Below, in pieces: positions 1 to 13,300 of a DNA stretch of 64,000 nucleotides. Location: assembly GCF_008831285.2 (NCBI RefSeq), contig NC_045140.1, forward strand, positions 26,490,131 to 26,554,130. The letters run 5' to 3'. The number at the start of each line of letters is the position of its first letter. Position 1 is the stretch's first letter. The position numbers and the translations under genes were made by a program. The DNA comes from Nymphaea colorata (lineage: Eukaryota > Streptophyta > Magnoliopsida > Nymphaeales > Nymphaeaceae). The notes under the pieces are model-generated. The model worked only from the letters and a program-made list of their open reading frames with translations. It had not been told where the DNA came from and did no database searches.

Positions 1-3000
1 TGCAAGAAGGCCCATACTTTCATCAACCTGCAAAAGAAAAAAAAGGGAGCATCTTGGGTAAGAATACAGGGCCGACATGTACAAAGTTACTAACAAGCAA
101 GATAATAAACAAGAAAAAGGAAAATAGGAGCACATTTTATCTCAAAAACAAAGAAAATTGAAGTATATTTGCTGAATTAACCATAACAGATTGTTCAAGA
201 ACCCCGTGTTTTTCAAAAGTCAAAACATCTAAACAACACATGGGTTCTTCTTAAGAAATAAGAACTTCATTATAAAATAAGAGGGAAAAAAGGCTCCAAT
301 GACCTAACCAGCCAAACAACTGGGTTCTACTAATATACAAGAAAAAAGGAAAACAGATGCAGGAAAACCAATGACAATCACCTACCTCATGGTTTTCATC
401 CAGACCAGTAGATAACTTTTTTGGACGACCTGAAATTGAATAATTGCACACAAAAACTTCGGCCGATGAGAAGTACATAATGCAGTAAGGGCTAGGACAT
501 AAAAGTGGTCAACAACAACACAGAAAGATATACCAAAGGACAGTTTATTTAATGCCATGAGAACCATAAGAACTTAGCAGAAAAACAACCTCATCTGATA
601 TTAACAAGCATTGAGCAAACATGCGAAAATGATGGAACTTGGAAGGAGAAGGACCATATCCCGCTTCAGCCCTTGACTTTTACTTATAAAGATATTGATT
701 TAGACAAGAGAAAAAGCAAAACAACATGAATCTTTTCTTTCTGGCAAAGGATAAACACACAAATGTTATTTTTCAGGCAAACTGAAGTTTAGCTCTTCCC
801 AATAAATTGATGCTTTAACCTATTTAAGCGAGTTTTTGTTGACCTTATGCTGAGCTCGAGCATGAATATTTCCAACGAATAATTGATCAGTTTCCCTTCA
901 ATATGAATACAAGCTCACCCAACAACTTTCTGTTCCACAACTAGATAAACTCAGATATTTAACATTATATGTACACACATATTTGTATATATTTTTGTGT
1001 ACCTATTTGCTATTTTTTCTTTTTATTTGCTATTTTTTCTTTTTTTTCTTTTTACAAGCTTCACTTTGTTTATATACTCAGTCAAAGATAAGCAGAAATG
1101 ACATCTTTTTTCATCGGATATTGTCCCTCGAAAATATGTTTTTTCACAGCTATAGAGCAAAGCTTCAAATTTTAAAATTTAGAAGCGATAGAATATGGAC
1201 CTATGGTGAACTGCACAGAAAACAAGAATTGAGCAACCAAAAGAAGAAACCAACGAGCAAAATGATTTCCAGCAAAACAGTAACAAATAACAAAGTGTAC
1301 AATAGAACTATTAGCAATCTGGAGAAAAAAGGAGATCTCCAACTGCAGAGACATGCAACACATAATTCATGAAATCCTAGTTAACTTTTGACATAATCAT
1401 AAATAAGCATGTCCAAGTCAAATTTGACTAACAAAACCATTGTAATCAACAGTTGTAGCATCATATTCAACAAGTCCACAAAAGTAGAACCCATACCTCG
1501 CTTAGATTTGTGCACCTTTTCCCAGATATCTTCATCTGCAAAGCTTTGTTCCAATACTTTCTGTTATCATAACACACTCTCAAATGATGATAACGTGGAT
1601 ATTTCTGGAAATTAGTTCAATAAAAGATCACATTCAGTGCAGTTCACAGGTCTTCTCACCGTCTTCCTCTTACGAACACTACCACCTGGGAGATTCTTCC
1701 TGTTAAGAGCAGTCTGCTGGCTTCTACTGGCTTTATTTTTCTTGCTTATCCTCTAAAATCAGGTAAATTAAGTTATGTCAGTCACAAAACACCCTTGGTG
1801 AATGAAAAACAGGCGTAACAATTTGTGTATTATATTGATAGCACAACTCACGTCAAACTCTTCATCTCTTGTCTTTGCCACAAAAGCATCCCAGTCTTCT
1901 TCTTTTACATAAGATGGCTTCCGTGGTTCTATGCCTCTCTCAAGGTCTTTCTTGACTTGAACTAACAGTTTATACTTGTGTTGCCTGTAGCAAGATGAAA
2001 TCTTTTTCCGTGTATAGCTCCTACTAAGATCAAAATTGTACCTCTCCTAAAATAAATCAAATTTTCATTATCGCTTCATGCAACAATTATCAATATAAAA
2101 AGTATTTCATAATTATGCATGGAACATAGGGCACATACCGTTAACATATTCAAAACTGTTTTATAGTCCTCGATTGGAACATCACCAATTTGTTTAAAAT
2201 TGATGGGTAAAAATTGGCAGACAAATGAGTTGATCGATCTTTTAAATCCCCCAGCATTAGGTCCACTTGGACTACCATTTTCATCAAAATCCACAGTCAA
2301 ACGCTTGGGAAAGTTACGACAACTTACACGGTCTACCTTTTTAGTCGTAATTCTAGTATCTGCGGGAAAAAAAAAGGTATAGGTCATGATGTGAGTCGTA
2401 CTGAAGAAGTTAAATCTGGATCAACGACCAAGTGATGTAATAACATGCGCAATATATCAAGCTACTCAACCAAGATAGCACTAACCTTGCGATTCTGCAA
2501 CAACAAAATCGGAATTCTCTATTGCTTCTTTGAAAATGTTATCAACATTTGTACTTGGATCAAGGATAGTCATGGCAAGATTATCTAAGATATTATCCTT
2601 ATATCGGAGGTCACCATATTCGCTCCCTTCTTCTGGAGTCAAACTTGCATCTTCATTCATATTGATTTGAAGCATTTTCAAACCCAGAGGAAGCTGCTCT
2701 TCTTCCTCATTTGTCACTTCCTCCAAATTGTCGTTTTGTTCTTCGTTCACTCGCATGGCATCCATTGCAGCAGCTATTGTACAATTATTTGGAAAATCTT
2801 GATTATCTTCGTTGCCACAAGATAATCCTGAGCTGAGAGAAACATTAGGAACAGTCTCCAAATTTGTAACTCCTGCAAAATCAAGTCTATGTCAAATCAA
2901 CGATAATTCACTAATTCCATAAAATTAAATGCAAAATGTGGCATGAAACATGTAAGAGAAACAGATCGTCAGAGTTTAGCAAGAAGGAGGGGGGGGGGGG

Positions 3001-3596
3001 ACTATTGGTAAGAGACTGCCAGAGGGGCATTATGATTACCTATTGGATTTCACCCTGGCATTGTGACTTGTGAAATCCGTCATTAAACAGGAAAATGTTC
3101 GCTAATTTCATGATACTATTGAACGTCAAAACTATAGCCATCGAAGAATGAAACTGTTACATGAACTCTCCATAACCCACAAGATTGTGCAATAATTAAA
3201 TCATCTAAAGAGTTATTGCAGAGTGGAGTTCCTTCTCTACTGGAAATCGGTTCCGCTATGAACTTAACAGATAAGTTTCCACCAAATTGAACAGAAACAA
3301 GTACCAGACTGGCGAAGCTGCTTGCGTCTGGAGAACAGAACCAGCAAATCCTCGTGAAGAGCCCGGATCAGCTGCGTCTGCGACGAGGCACGAAGGATTA
3401 GAGTGGATTGATAGCTTAGAAGGTTCTGCATCCTCTGCTTCTCCAAGTCCCCCGCTACAGATTCCCTCATCCGTTCCTCGCATAGCTTGATCTCCTTGTT
3501 CAAGCTATCGATCTTCGCCTCCTCGATCCTGATATTCGCGCACAGCTTCTGATGATCCTGGAGTACCCTACTGATCTCTGCCTCCACCAGCTCCAT
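1..3596 (-). CDS. Coiled-coil protein with plant Ptta/En/Spm transposase-like domain and AT-hook-like motif (3' end outside window)
   Basis: Exons, read leftward: 3596-3305, 2872-2486, 2359-2139, 2046-1852, 1752-1660, 1560-1497, 429-386, 27-1 (continues). All junctions are GT-AG and phases agree, giving 441 codons without a stop. Residues 1 to about 97 are charged and heptad-like, so probably coiled coil. Exon 3 codes an acidic linker with an EEEEQLPLG stretch. Exons 4-6 resemble the plant Ptta/En/Spm transposase family (Transposase_24 type): DFDENGSPSGPNA, then VKEEDWDAFVAKTRDEEF, then SKKNKASRSQQTALNRK. Exons 7-8 join to give KSKRGRPKK, an AT-hook or NLS-like motif. The start is the first ATG after an acceptor at 3624; an upstream coding exon cannot be excluded. 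Nuclear DNA binding is inferred. Being spread over eight phase-consistent exons argues for a domesticated host gene rather than a live transposon. Function is unknown. Confidence 0.72.
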
Positions 3597-3623
3597 CTCC
3601 CGAAACTTCAAATCTTCATCCTC

Positions 3624-6290
3624 CTACATGCCGGACGGGGAAATCCTAAAACTTCGACGACTCCACATTAATCCTGAGAAATGGAAAATTCCTCAAAATT
3701 ATTGGTCCAAGACCCGCGACTACTGAAGAAACCCTAAAATTTCGTCCTTTTCCATAGTCAGAGAAGCAAAATCGAACGCAACAGCTACGGAACACGCAAC
3801 GTCTGAGATGGAACGCGTCCTAGAGCTGCCGTTCCTCTCGAATGTTTAAGCACCTTCATTCTGGTATAACGACGGCCAAATTTCCCAATTTCGAATCCCT
3901 AGAACCTCTAAGAAGTAACAGGAGAGTTCCTTTTCTTGTAGATTGACGAAGTCCTCAGCAGCATCTTTCAGAAACGGGATCAGAAAAAGGAGAAACACAG
4001 AAAAGGTACTGCAGAAAAAAAACGCTTGCTACTCCTCAATTCCAGTAGAATGTATATTGACAAAGCACACTAATTTGTCCGCTTCTTCATCGTAACAGTA
4101 GAACGCATAGAAAAGAGGGAGGAAGAGAAAGGTGGGGCGCAACACGAGTGGTTCTAATCTTGGAGGGAACAGAAACCGTGCTATGGGGAAGCCGGTGTAA
4201 AACCGGCACTTTACGTTTCCGCGAAAATTCCAGTCGAAAGTTGCGGGGAAAGTGCCTTAATGATCACTTATTTGCATGAAACGTCCAACCTCGTCGGTTA
4301 TTTGACATTAACTGGACATTTTTTGTGCAATAAAACTAATATACTCGATGACTCGATGGGATCGAAACCTCGCAACCAAACTGATTGGAACAAGTGAAAT
4401 GTTGAGGAACTATAAGAATTGAACAAACATATCCTTTATATGATTTTAGTGGGCTGGAAAAAAGTTCGAAGTCAAAGGCATTGAACGAAAGAGGGGGGAG
4501 CATACCAAGTATGGGCCGGTTGATTGTTCCCTAGTTTAAAATTCATAATATTCCAGATTCATTGATTAAAGTTTAGACCTTCTCCCTTCAATCAAATCGG
4601 ACCTTTTATGAATGCAAAATGTAAGTTAAGTGATGTCAGGTGCGGATTCTAAATCTATCCTAAGATCTTTAATTTGACAAATCATATATTTTATCACTGA
4701 TAAGCAAAGTGATGTCACATCAACCCGTAAATATGAAATTTGAAGTAATCAAGGGACTTCATAAAGAAATTCCAGTTTCAAGTTACATGACTAGACATCC
4801 TCACAGTTGGTCACGCGCAACTATTTTCGGGTAATGCTATATATAAGTTGTCTCACTCTCTCGACTTAGTGTTTGGTGAAGACAGTTTAAAAGATGAAGG
4901 AGCAGGGGCGAAGGGAAAGGGGTGATCTCCAGGAAAGCCGTCGTAGTGCGTTCTCTGTTTTTTGCTCGTCTGGCTTTTTTCCTTTCTCTCAACATGGCAT
5001 ATGGAACTCAAATTGGAGTTAAGAAAGTCTACATACCACGCGCAGTAAACACACCAAGGGAGTCTCAATCCTCGCGGCAACCAGTAGGAATCAAGTCTTT
5101 GTTTTCATTTTTTTGCGATTTTATGACTGCTATATTTTGTATTTTTATGCGTAGAAATACAATGTAATTACTTCTTTCAGTAAACATCTTTTTAAAAGAA
5201 AGAAGATACTTCACAAGATTCCTCATTGTTATCTCCCCTCCACGGCCCCGCCCTTGAACCAGAAGGATCTCAGGAAAACTCAGTCGACCTTTCTGCCGCT
5301 TTTTTGGTTGTTGCATCTCTCTAAAGTTGCAGTTATGGTAAGATCTTGGTTTATTCAATCATGGCCGCCCTTTGTTTTTTTTTTTTGGAAATAATTCAAC
5401 ACGCTGGCCACCAGCTTTCCCGAAAAAAGGGGAGATCTAGATCCCCTGGTTTTTGGAAGGCTCCAAATTCCACTCGAGCATCTAAATCCGAGTGGATACC
5501 AGCAAAAACATTTCTGAAACCCACCCCCTCGCATTAAAAAAAAAAGAGTTCATGCTTATATTTTCAAAAAAAATAAATTGGCATGCATAAAAGAGAAACC
5601 CCACCCTTCTCTCTATCCTTGTCAAACCTAATTTTATTATTATAAAGTGCAATTTAAACCTGCTTTTGACCCCAAACACCTTCTAAAACCTTTTTTTTTG
5701 GCAGCCATCACATACGTTAATTTACAAAGTTGGTTATGTACGTTGTATTGGTGCACAAAAATGTTATGCTTCAATACTGATAATGGCGAAAGATGATCCT
5801 ATTTAATAAAAATGAAACTTTTTGTAAAAACAAAAAAAAAACAAAAAGACTCAAAAAAAGGATAATTTTTTTCAATAATTTGAAAAATGACTTATTTTTT
5901 AGTTTAGCATTGTGGGCAGGGCACACAGCGGCGCACGCAGCTTACTGCTGCTTTATTGGTTTTATGTGTATTGTTAATTTATGAGTAGTTTTAGATTTTG
6001 ATTTTTTTTTATTTGTTTAGTTCACGATTTTAAATATTTTATACAACTTTATATGCCATATTCCATGACTAGTTGTATAAAAGAAGTTTTGTAATTACAC
6101 AAAACTAAAGATTGGAAACAGGAAGATCATTGTTTTACAGTTTATTTTTTGAATTTATCTTGGGCGCCATGGATCGTATTTATTGTGATCTGTAATCATC
6201 GAATAAATCAACAGTAGCCACCAATTGTTGGCTGCTAACCGATTAGTGGTTACATTCTAAAAACTACAAACCTGAAAGCCCTTTCAAGAA
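3624..6290. other. Divergent intergenic region and upstream leaders
   Basis: This separates the leftward gene 1 from the rightward FPA-like gene. The part nearest gene 1 (to about 3900) is probably its 5' leader or promoter: it carries a telo-box-like AAACCCTAA at about 3730 and, on the minus strand, a short ATG-initiated upstream reading frame of 11 codons near 3755. A TATA-like CTATATATAAG lies at about 4837-4847 on the plus strand, but no convincing gene follows it. The rest is AT-rich with homopolymer runs. I see no RNA gene. Confidence 0.5.
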
Positions 6291-6560
6291 TAATGGGCAG
6301 GGTATTGGACCTATCTGAAACTCTCATTCCGCTTTTCGTTTGGCATCAGGCGGGCACTGGGCCATCGAGGGATTGCAAATCGGGAGGAGCGAGGACACAA
6401 AAAGGGCGGAAAGGGAAAGAGAAAGTACCAAAAATAGTTGCCGCCATCGTCGTTGCAGCGGAAGAAAGAGGAGCAGAAGGGGTTTTTCTCCTCTTCTCCC
6501 CTTTGGGTCCGTCCAGTTCTACCTGAAGACGTCTGAAGGCGAGACTCCTGGATAGTGATG
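6290..6560 (+). promoter_or_regulatory. Probable 5' untranslated exon of the FPA-like gene
   Basis: The ATG at 7391 is directly preceded by a splice acceptor (pyrimidine-rich tract ending GTGTAG at 7390), so the leader must be spliced. The best upstream donor is GATG|GTAGGA at 6560/6561, which closes a GC-richer purine-rich stretch. Exon start is approximate. A TTTAGGGTT telo-box-like motif lies at about 6596, just inside the intron. Confidence 0.45.
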
Positions 6561-7390
6561 GTAGGATCCCTGGGAACTGTTTGGCCTCGAGCTCTTTAGG
6601 GTTCAGTTGCGGGGCGAGGTTGATTGCACGATCTCATTGGTTTTGTGTCCTGTATTTGCCTTTTTGTTTTTTAGTTTCTCGCTAGTGGCGTGGAGGAGAA
6701 ACTGTCGCATGGATAGATTTCTGATTCTTTTCAAGATTTGGGGGCTTATTTAAAATGTTGTTTACTGTCCTTTTTTTCGGCATTTTCGTCTCCTTGAATT
6801 TCAGTCATGAGGTCCTGCTATCTTTTTTCCGAGTTTCGTTCGGCGACCATCTCATATGTCATTTTTTCTCTCGATAATTACTTCACTATCTTTTTTCGGT
6901 TTTTTTTCCCGTGCGGGTTCATTTGGTTTTCATCATTGCCATCATAAAATTTAGGGTTTTGTGGCCACTTACAATATGTTGCCGATTTCTGTTGCACTTT
7001 ATTGCAGGCACGAATGGGTTGTATTTTGTTTTTCACGTTCACTCTTGTTTTAGATTCACGATACTATCTTTTCTCACTTGCGGTTTTCTCTCTTTTATTG
7101 CGTTCCAAATTTTGTAATTTTTTTACAAAATGAATCGTGGTGGTGGCTGTTTCTGTTGTTTTGTTAGACCAGTTGACTAATCATGCTAGTAATGCTGGTT
7201 TTTGTTATTATGGTTTACGACGAATTTCAACATAGCACGTGCATCTGCTCTCCTGTAAATATGTTAATAAAATTTCCGGTTAGGTAACATATTTCAACAT
7301 AGACAAGGAGAACTAGTGTGGTATAATCGTTTAGATGAAATGGAAGATCTCCATATTCTGTTCTGATCGGTTCTTTTTGTCTCTGTGTAG

Positions 7391-10300
7391 ATGAGGACGG
7401 GTGGCAGGGACAGGTTTCATAACGAGTATGCGCCGAGATTAGAGGAGAAGGGAAGTTTTGGGTCTGCAACGAGAGCGGATCACAATGATGAGCAAGCTTC
7501 TCGACATCTTTGGGTGGGCAATTTAAACCCCCGTGTAACAGAGAGCATTCTTGCAGAACAGTTCCTAAGATTTGGCGAGCTAGACAATATAGCGCTCTAC
7601 CCCAGCCGCGGCTATGCTTTTGTTAACTTTAGGAAAGAGGAAGATGCATGTCTTGCAATGCGAGGGCTTCAAGGAGTTGCTGTTGCAGGCTTTCCTCTGA
7701 AAATTGAATTTGCGAAGGGGGTTAGTTTTGGATCCATTTTAACCTTCCCGGCTTTTCTCCATTATCATTTTCTACAGTTATTGCCAAGTTGTTTGTTCTT
7801 TCTCAGCCAGTACGATTTCCTATTAAGCTTCAATGTAGATTGTTATGTTGTAGTTGGTACTTGGGACACAAGGAATGCATAAATATGTTGATATGAAGCG
7901 TTGGTGGACTCATCCTTTAGTGTTATGACACAACTTTCTGTCAATAAGCTAGACCAGATGAACCACAAAGCAATCTTGGATACAATTATACCATAATCCA
8001 AACAGTTCTGGCGTCCATCTTTTCTCAGGTTCCTTGCAAAATTAAATGAGATTGCCTTCCCCTTAAAAGCAAATGAATTCATTTCATCGCACTTTTGTAG
8101 ACTAATAACACATGGACACAAGAATTTGGAGCGATAAATTTGAATTTATATTTAACAGGTGTGCTGAACACTTGAAATATCTTTGATAGTACACTTGAAA
8201 TATCTTTGATAGTAAGCTTCAAAATATTTAATAATTATTGGAATGACAATCTTGAGATTCCTACATGCTTGTAACCTGTAAGAGCAAGGGTATGGCAAGA
8301 GACATGTTAATGTTAACGGACTGATTGTAATGTGTGAACCTGAAACAATTGGAGTTCTGATACAGGCTACATTCTGCTAATACACTGAACTATAAAACTG
8401 AATTTTCTTTGGGAGTGACTCCCAAGCACCCATAACTTTTAATACAATTGGCACTTATAAAAAAATTGGCACTTATGAAGAATGACACAAATTGAGTCCT
8501 TCAGCCAATGTGCATTCATTTAATACCAAGCACAAGAACTATCAAGAGGGGGAAAAGCTATAAAAAGAGACCCTTGTTCATCTGGCCATTGCTATAATTC
8601 CTTCAGTTCATTACAACACATGGCCCTCTATTCATTCTCATGCATGAAGATTTGGTAATATGTTAAGGTATTCTATGTCGGCAGCTGATGCATATACTCC
8701 ACCATTTTCCTTTCAAAATTAAGAAGTAAGTCACCTGAAACACTGAATTTAACAATTCTGAAAGAATGAAACTAACATGAAATACCTACACACGATGTCA
8801 CACAGGCATACGTAAGGAGCCATTGTGTGCCTTTTCTTATGCAATTATTTTCAATAAGTCAGTATATAAGTGACATGGCACGAACACATTGAAGCATCCC
8901 ATTGGCCTGAATCTTAAATAAGCAGCATTTTGGTGAGTTGAAGTTCCTATAAGTCAAACTGGAATGCAAGTCAATTCATACATGTTGCACACAGTTCAAT
9001 AATATGCTTGAAGTTCATGGAGGTACTGATTGAAAGCATCTAGGCAGTAATTTACAATATCAAGAGTGCAAAATTTAAAAATGCAAAAACATTGGTGCTA
9101 TGAAATATTCACATTTATGGCATGTTTATGCTACAATTATGTGTGAGGAAGTCTGATAACAATTAAAAGTTCACTTTAATGTTAAACCATATGACCTTAA
9201 TCTGGAGGAGCTGATCTAGCTTTTTTGGTTGCAAGCTGTATGTTTGGCATTTTCTCTTAAGAGGCATTTGATGTCTTAGAATAGTACTTGTGGAAGGAGA
9301 ATTCTGGAAACATTACTCCCGGTAAAAGTGGAATGGGATAAAAATTCCAGGTTCCATTTGGCCCTCTGTTTGATGGCCTGGAATTCTTATCGCAGGCACT
9401 TTTTGAAACAGGAAAAAAGTTCTGGAATAGAAAAAATGAACTTGTGATAGCAGAAGAATTATTTCATCGTCTATAAAATGTAAAGACCGTATGTGCATTG
9501 TTACTTTGATCACATGTGCAACTAATTCAAACTCAAATTAGGACATGGGTAGAAAACTCACCTGAAAATTGGAACACCAATGGCTTATAGCAATGTAAAA
9601 GTTGTTAGCATACTACTGTCACCTAACTGCTTAAGAAAGAGCATTTAAATGGACACTGAGATGTAACCATTTATCCAGGAAGACCCGATTAATTCCCGCA
9701 CTTACAAAATGGAGACGCCCAAATTGTCCTACTTGTTTGGAATAATTTTGGGGGAGGGAAAAAGAAATCTAGCTATATGAAGAATTTCTGGGAAAAAGAG
9801 GAAAATTGTCGTATCAACATTTAGAAGAAGCTACTAATCCTTTTTCCCAAAGAGCCAATCAATGCCTTCTTTCGCCTCTGCACATAACAGATGAAGCTGT
9901 ACCACGTCATAGGAAGCCCCCATAGCCTTGTCCACAATTCCTTTCCTATCATAGCTAGATCCCAACAGGCAGAATGCCCTGACATTCTCCAGGCTGAGCT
10001 TCACAGCCTCTAGGAAGTCAGAAACTGCCGAATCAAGCTTCTTCCACTGACTCCTTTGAGATGATGACAAGGGTGGAGGCAAGGAGGAGGACCTCAAAAA
10101 GGAGGTCTGCCCTCTTGTAGAGGGCATCACCTCTCTCTTGTGGGGCAAGGGACCAGATGACTGGGGGAAGGAGGGCGGCATTGAGTGAGAAAGGGGGCAA
10201 CACAGCGGTGGCCTTGGAGATTGACGGAAAAGGCCTTGAGGATGGAGGAGGGAGCATCAAAGGATAGAGGGCGATGGCGATGTGCTGCAGAGAAAGCTGT

Positions 10301-13300
10301 GCTCGATCTGCTTCGAGCCCTAACGAGCAATTTTATTTCCTGGTATAAAAGTCAAACCTCTCAGGGTATGACCTTAATTTCAGAAACGTATTTTCAAAAT
10401 CGTTTCTAGGACCACTTTCTTGTGTTCAGTAGTAGATTCTGATTTTTTAAAAATCGGATCATTATCCCTTTTGCACGGTGGAATTCTCTGTCATCAATTC
10501 TCCCCCCAACATTTTAACCACCTATTTATCAGATTATCCATGACAAAAATTTTGTTTGGTAATTTATCTTGAGCATATGTTTAGGGTTTTGTCTTCCCAT
10601 TAATTAAGAAATCATTTCAAGAAATGCTGCCGCACCCTCTAAAGTATTATCCCGTGACTAATATTGCTTTTTGAAATTTACAATAAAGGACATTTCTTGA
10701 GCTCTTATATGGAAGACATTCACTGGCATCAAGTCCTGTTTGCTTTCTCATATGGAGGAAAGCGGTAGTAAAATTATTTTCCTATAGTTATGATTTGAGT
10801 TTAGGTTATGAATAATTTATTGATAGTCTAATTCTAGTAAAATTATTTTTCCTATAGTTATGATTTGAGTTTAGGTTATGAATAATTTGTTGATAGTCTA
10901 ATTCTAGTGGCATCTAACAATTGTTTAGCCCACTTTCTCTATAGAAGTTCTGACTAGGAGTTTCATGGGCTTGGTAAATTTGATGCATGAACAACAATGA
11001 TGTATGATATTTGTCTTGAACTTTGGTAGGTTGGATCTAGTTATAGTTTGTAGCCATTTTTTGTTTAGTTTATCTTTGGATATGCAGTTAAGACAAAGTA
11101 ATCACGTATGCCAGGTGTTGAAAGTGAGTTAAGCATGCAGGGCTTAGAATATTTTCCTGTGACATTTTTTCATGTTTCATGGTTTCAATGAAATTATGGT
11201 TTCTGCAAAGTAAGAAGTCTCGGACTTGCATATTTGATGCTTGTTGTATATTCTGTGCACAATACCTGTAGTTATTGTGGCTTTTATCGGCAAATATTAA
11301 CTGTTTATATTTTGGAGTTTCTATGCACTTACCAAAGCATGCCAGATATACTATGGTGACATCTGTTTGCCACATCACTCCCATCTCCTTGATCATCTTT
11401 AGCATCTTTCACAACTTTCACATCCCATCTGCTTAGCAAATACATCTATTGAAATTTCCAATTTCTTTGTTCATTACACACACACACACATATATATATA
11501 TGTGTGTGTGTGTAAAAACTGAAATCAGCTGGCTACCTTTGTGGCCGGATGGTTGTTTTTTTATTGTGTGTCACTAAAGACCATCATAAAAGGTGCACTC
11601 TATCGCTGAAAACTGTGGTCAAGCAACTAACCATTGCAAATGCACCTTTTGCGATGGCTTTTAGTGACAAAAAAATAACCATCCAGCCACAGAGGTAGCC
11701 AGGATGATTTCAATGCCTTATATATACATATATGTTTAGGATGTTTTTCTTTCTTAGCTTAATATGCATATTCAATTCTGAGTATGTTTTTATTTTGTTT
11801 AACTGCATTTTTCTTCATGTTGGGCTCTTTAATTGCATAATTGTTTGATTGCTAGCAGGGACACAGTTTCTCAATCCTCATGCCTATATACATGTAGACT
11901 TCCATTTATAAGATGAAATCTCTGTAGTGCTCCTCGTTCTGTCTTAATACTATGTGATTAATTAAACTTGAATGGCTTAAGTTGATTCACTGTAACACAT
12001 AAGGTTCTTCCTCACAGTTTTTACATCATATTCACATGTTTGCTCTCCCCTGAACATTTGTATGGCAGCACCTTTTATAATAATGACTGAACTAACGTCT
12101 CTTTCTATACTCAACTATCTTCAAGTTGGAGCCTGTGACTGCATAAACATGTGGAGACTATCATCTACCACTGTTATCATTAGCAAACAACACTAAAAAT
12201 AAGCAGTATAATAGTCATACTTCATTACTTTTTCATTAGCAGTTCGGTTGTTGATCAATAAAGGACACTACCAATCATATCAAGATAATCATCAATGAGG
12301 TTCGTATCCTGTATCAGCACCAATTTTTGCTCGAGGCAAATGATGTTGAGTTTGCGATAAGAAAGTTTCCTTGCTGTGATTGGATCTTAACTGGCATCAT
12401 CTTAATGGAACCTGCGTGCATCTCACATAAACAAAGCATTTGCATACGAAAAATAGGCATGCCAATTAAACGAGCCATTACGTTACCATCTCTAGCTGGT
12501 TTCACTTTCATAAGTAACCACGTTCTTGATAGTCACGACCCTTACATATCAAGTTAAAGGCAATAAAAAAACTTCACCAATATTATCTGGTTCCAAGTTC
12601 CGAGCTCTATCTATTTTGCTGGCTTCATGTTAACATGTCTGCCAGGCTTTTGTCGTCATTGTACAGACATTTTTCTGAAAAAGGGCAAAAATCATGTCAG
12701 ACTTTTGCTTTTGAAAATGGCTGTATTTTTTTGGTTAACATGATTTATATAGCTTGAGGCATTTTGATCCACTCATGGAGTTCAAATTCTGGCGAACTAA
12801 AGTTTAGTGGAGCTCTATTCATTTAAAAAAACTAATCTGCCCTTCAATCATATGTACAAGATGGTACCAGAAGACTTGAAACCCTGTACAAATTACATTA
12901 GGCCTGTTCTGTGACTTGTCGTTTCTGGAGCATTATCAATTTATCAGCAACATGAAAATGTGTACCAACTTTCCGTACTGCAGGCTTGCTAAAAGAATAT
13001 CCCTTCTGGACTGGAGGAATTTGGCACGTAGGATAAGAATAAAAGACAAAATGGTTTCTTGTGGAAATGACACAGCAAACAATTCTAGTAGCACATTACT
13101 GGAAAGGATGTGGAGAATTTTGAGGTTGTTTACTGCTGTTTGATCGCAATTGCAAATGTATGCACAGTTTTTCTTGTCACAGTAATGTGGTAACCTCATC
13201 CGGTCATGGCTCACTGTATGGTCTTAACATGCTTGTTGGGATACCTTTTTCACCATTCCCATTGCGACCAGTGCATGCAAGGGTTTTGTAAAAGCTCATT

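Noticed and set aside
1321-1372. Alternative exon of gene 1 after CTCTGCAG (minus strand) reading VGDLLFSPDC then stop
   Set aside because: The exon at 429-386 continues in phase, gives the KRGRPKK motif and joins onward to 27-1, so it is the better choice; alternative splicing is not excluded.
4922-5167. Plus-strand 81-residue open frame downstream of a TATA-like sequence
   Set aside because: It has no ATG at its start (GTG), low-complexity hydrophobic composition, no domain and no splice context.
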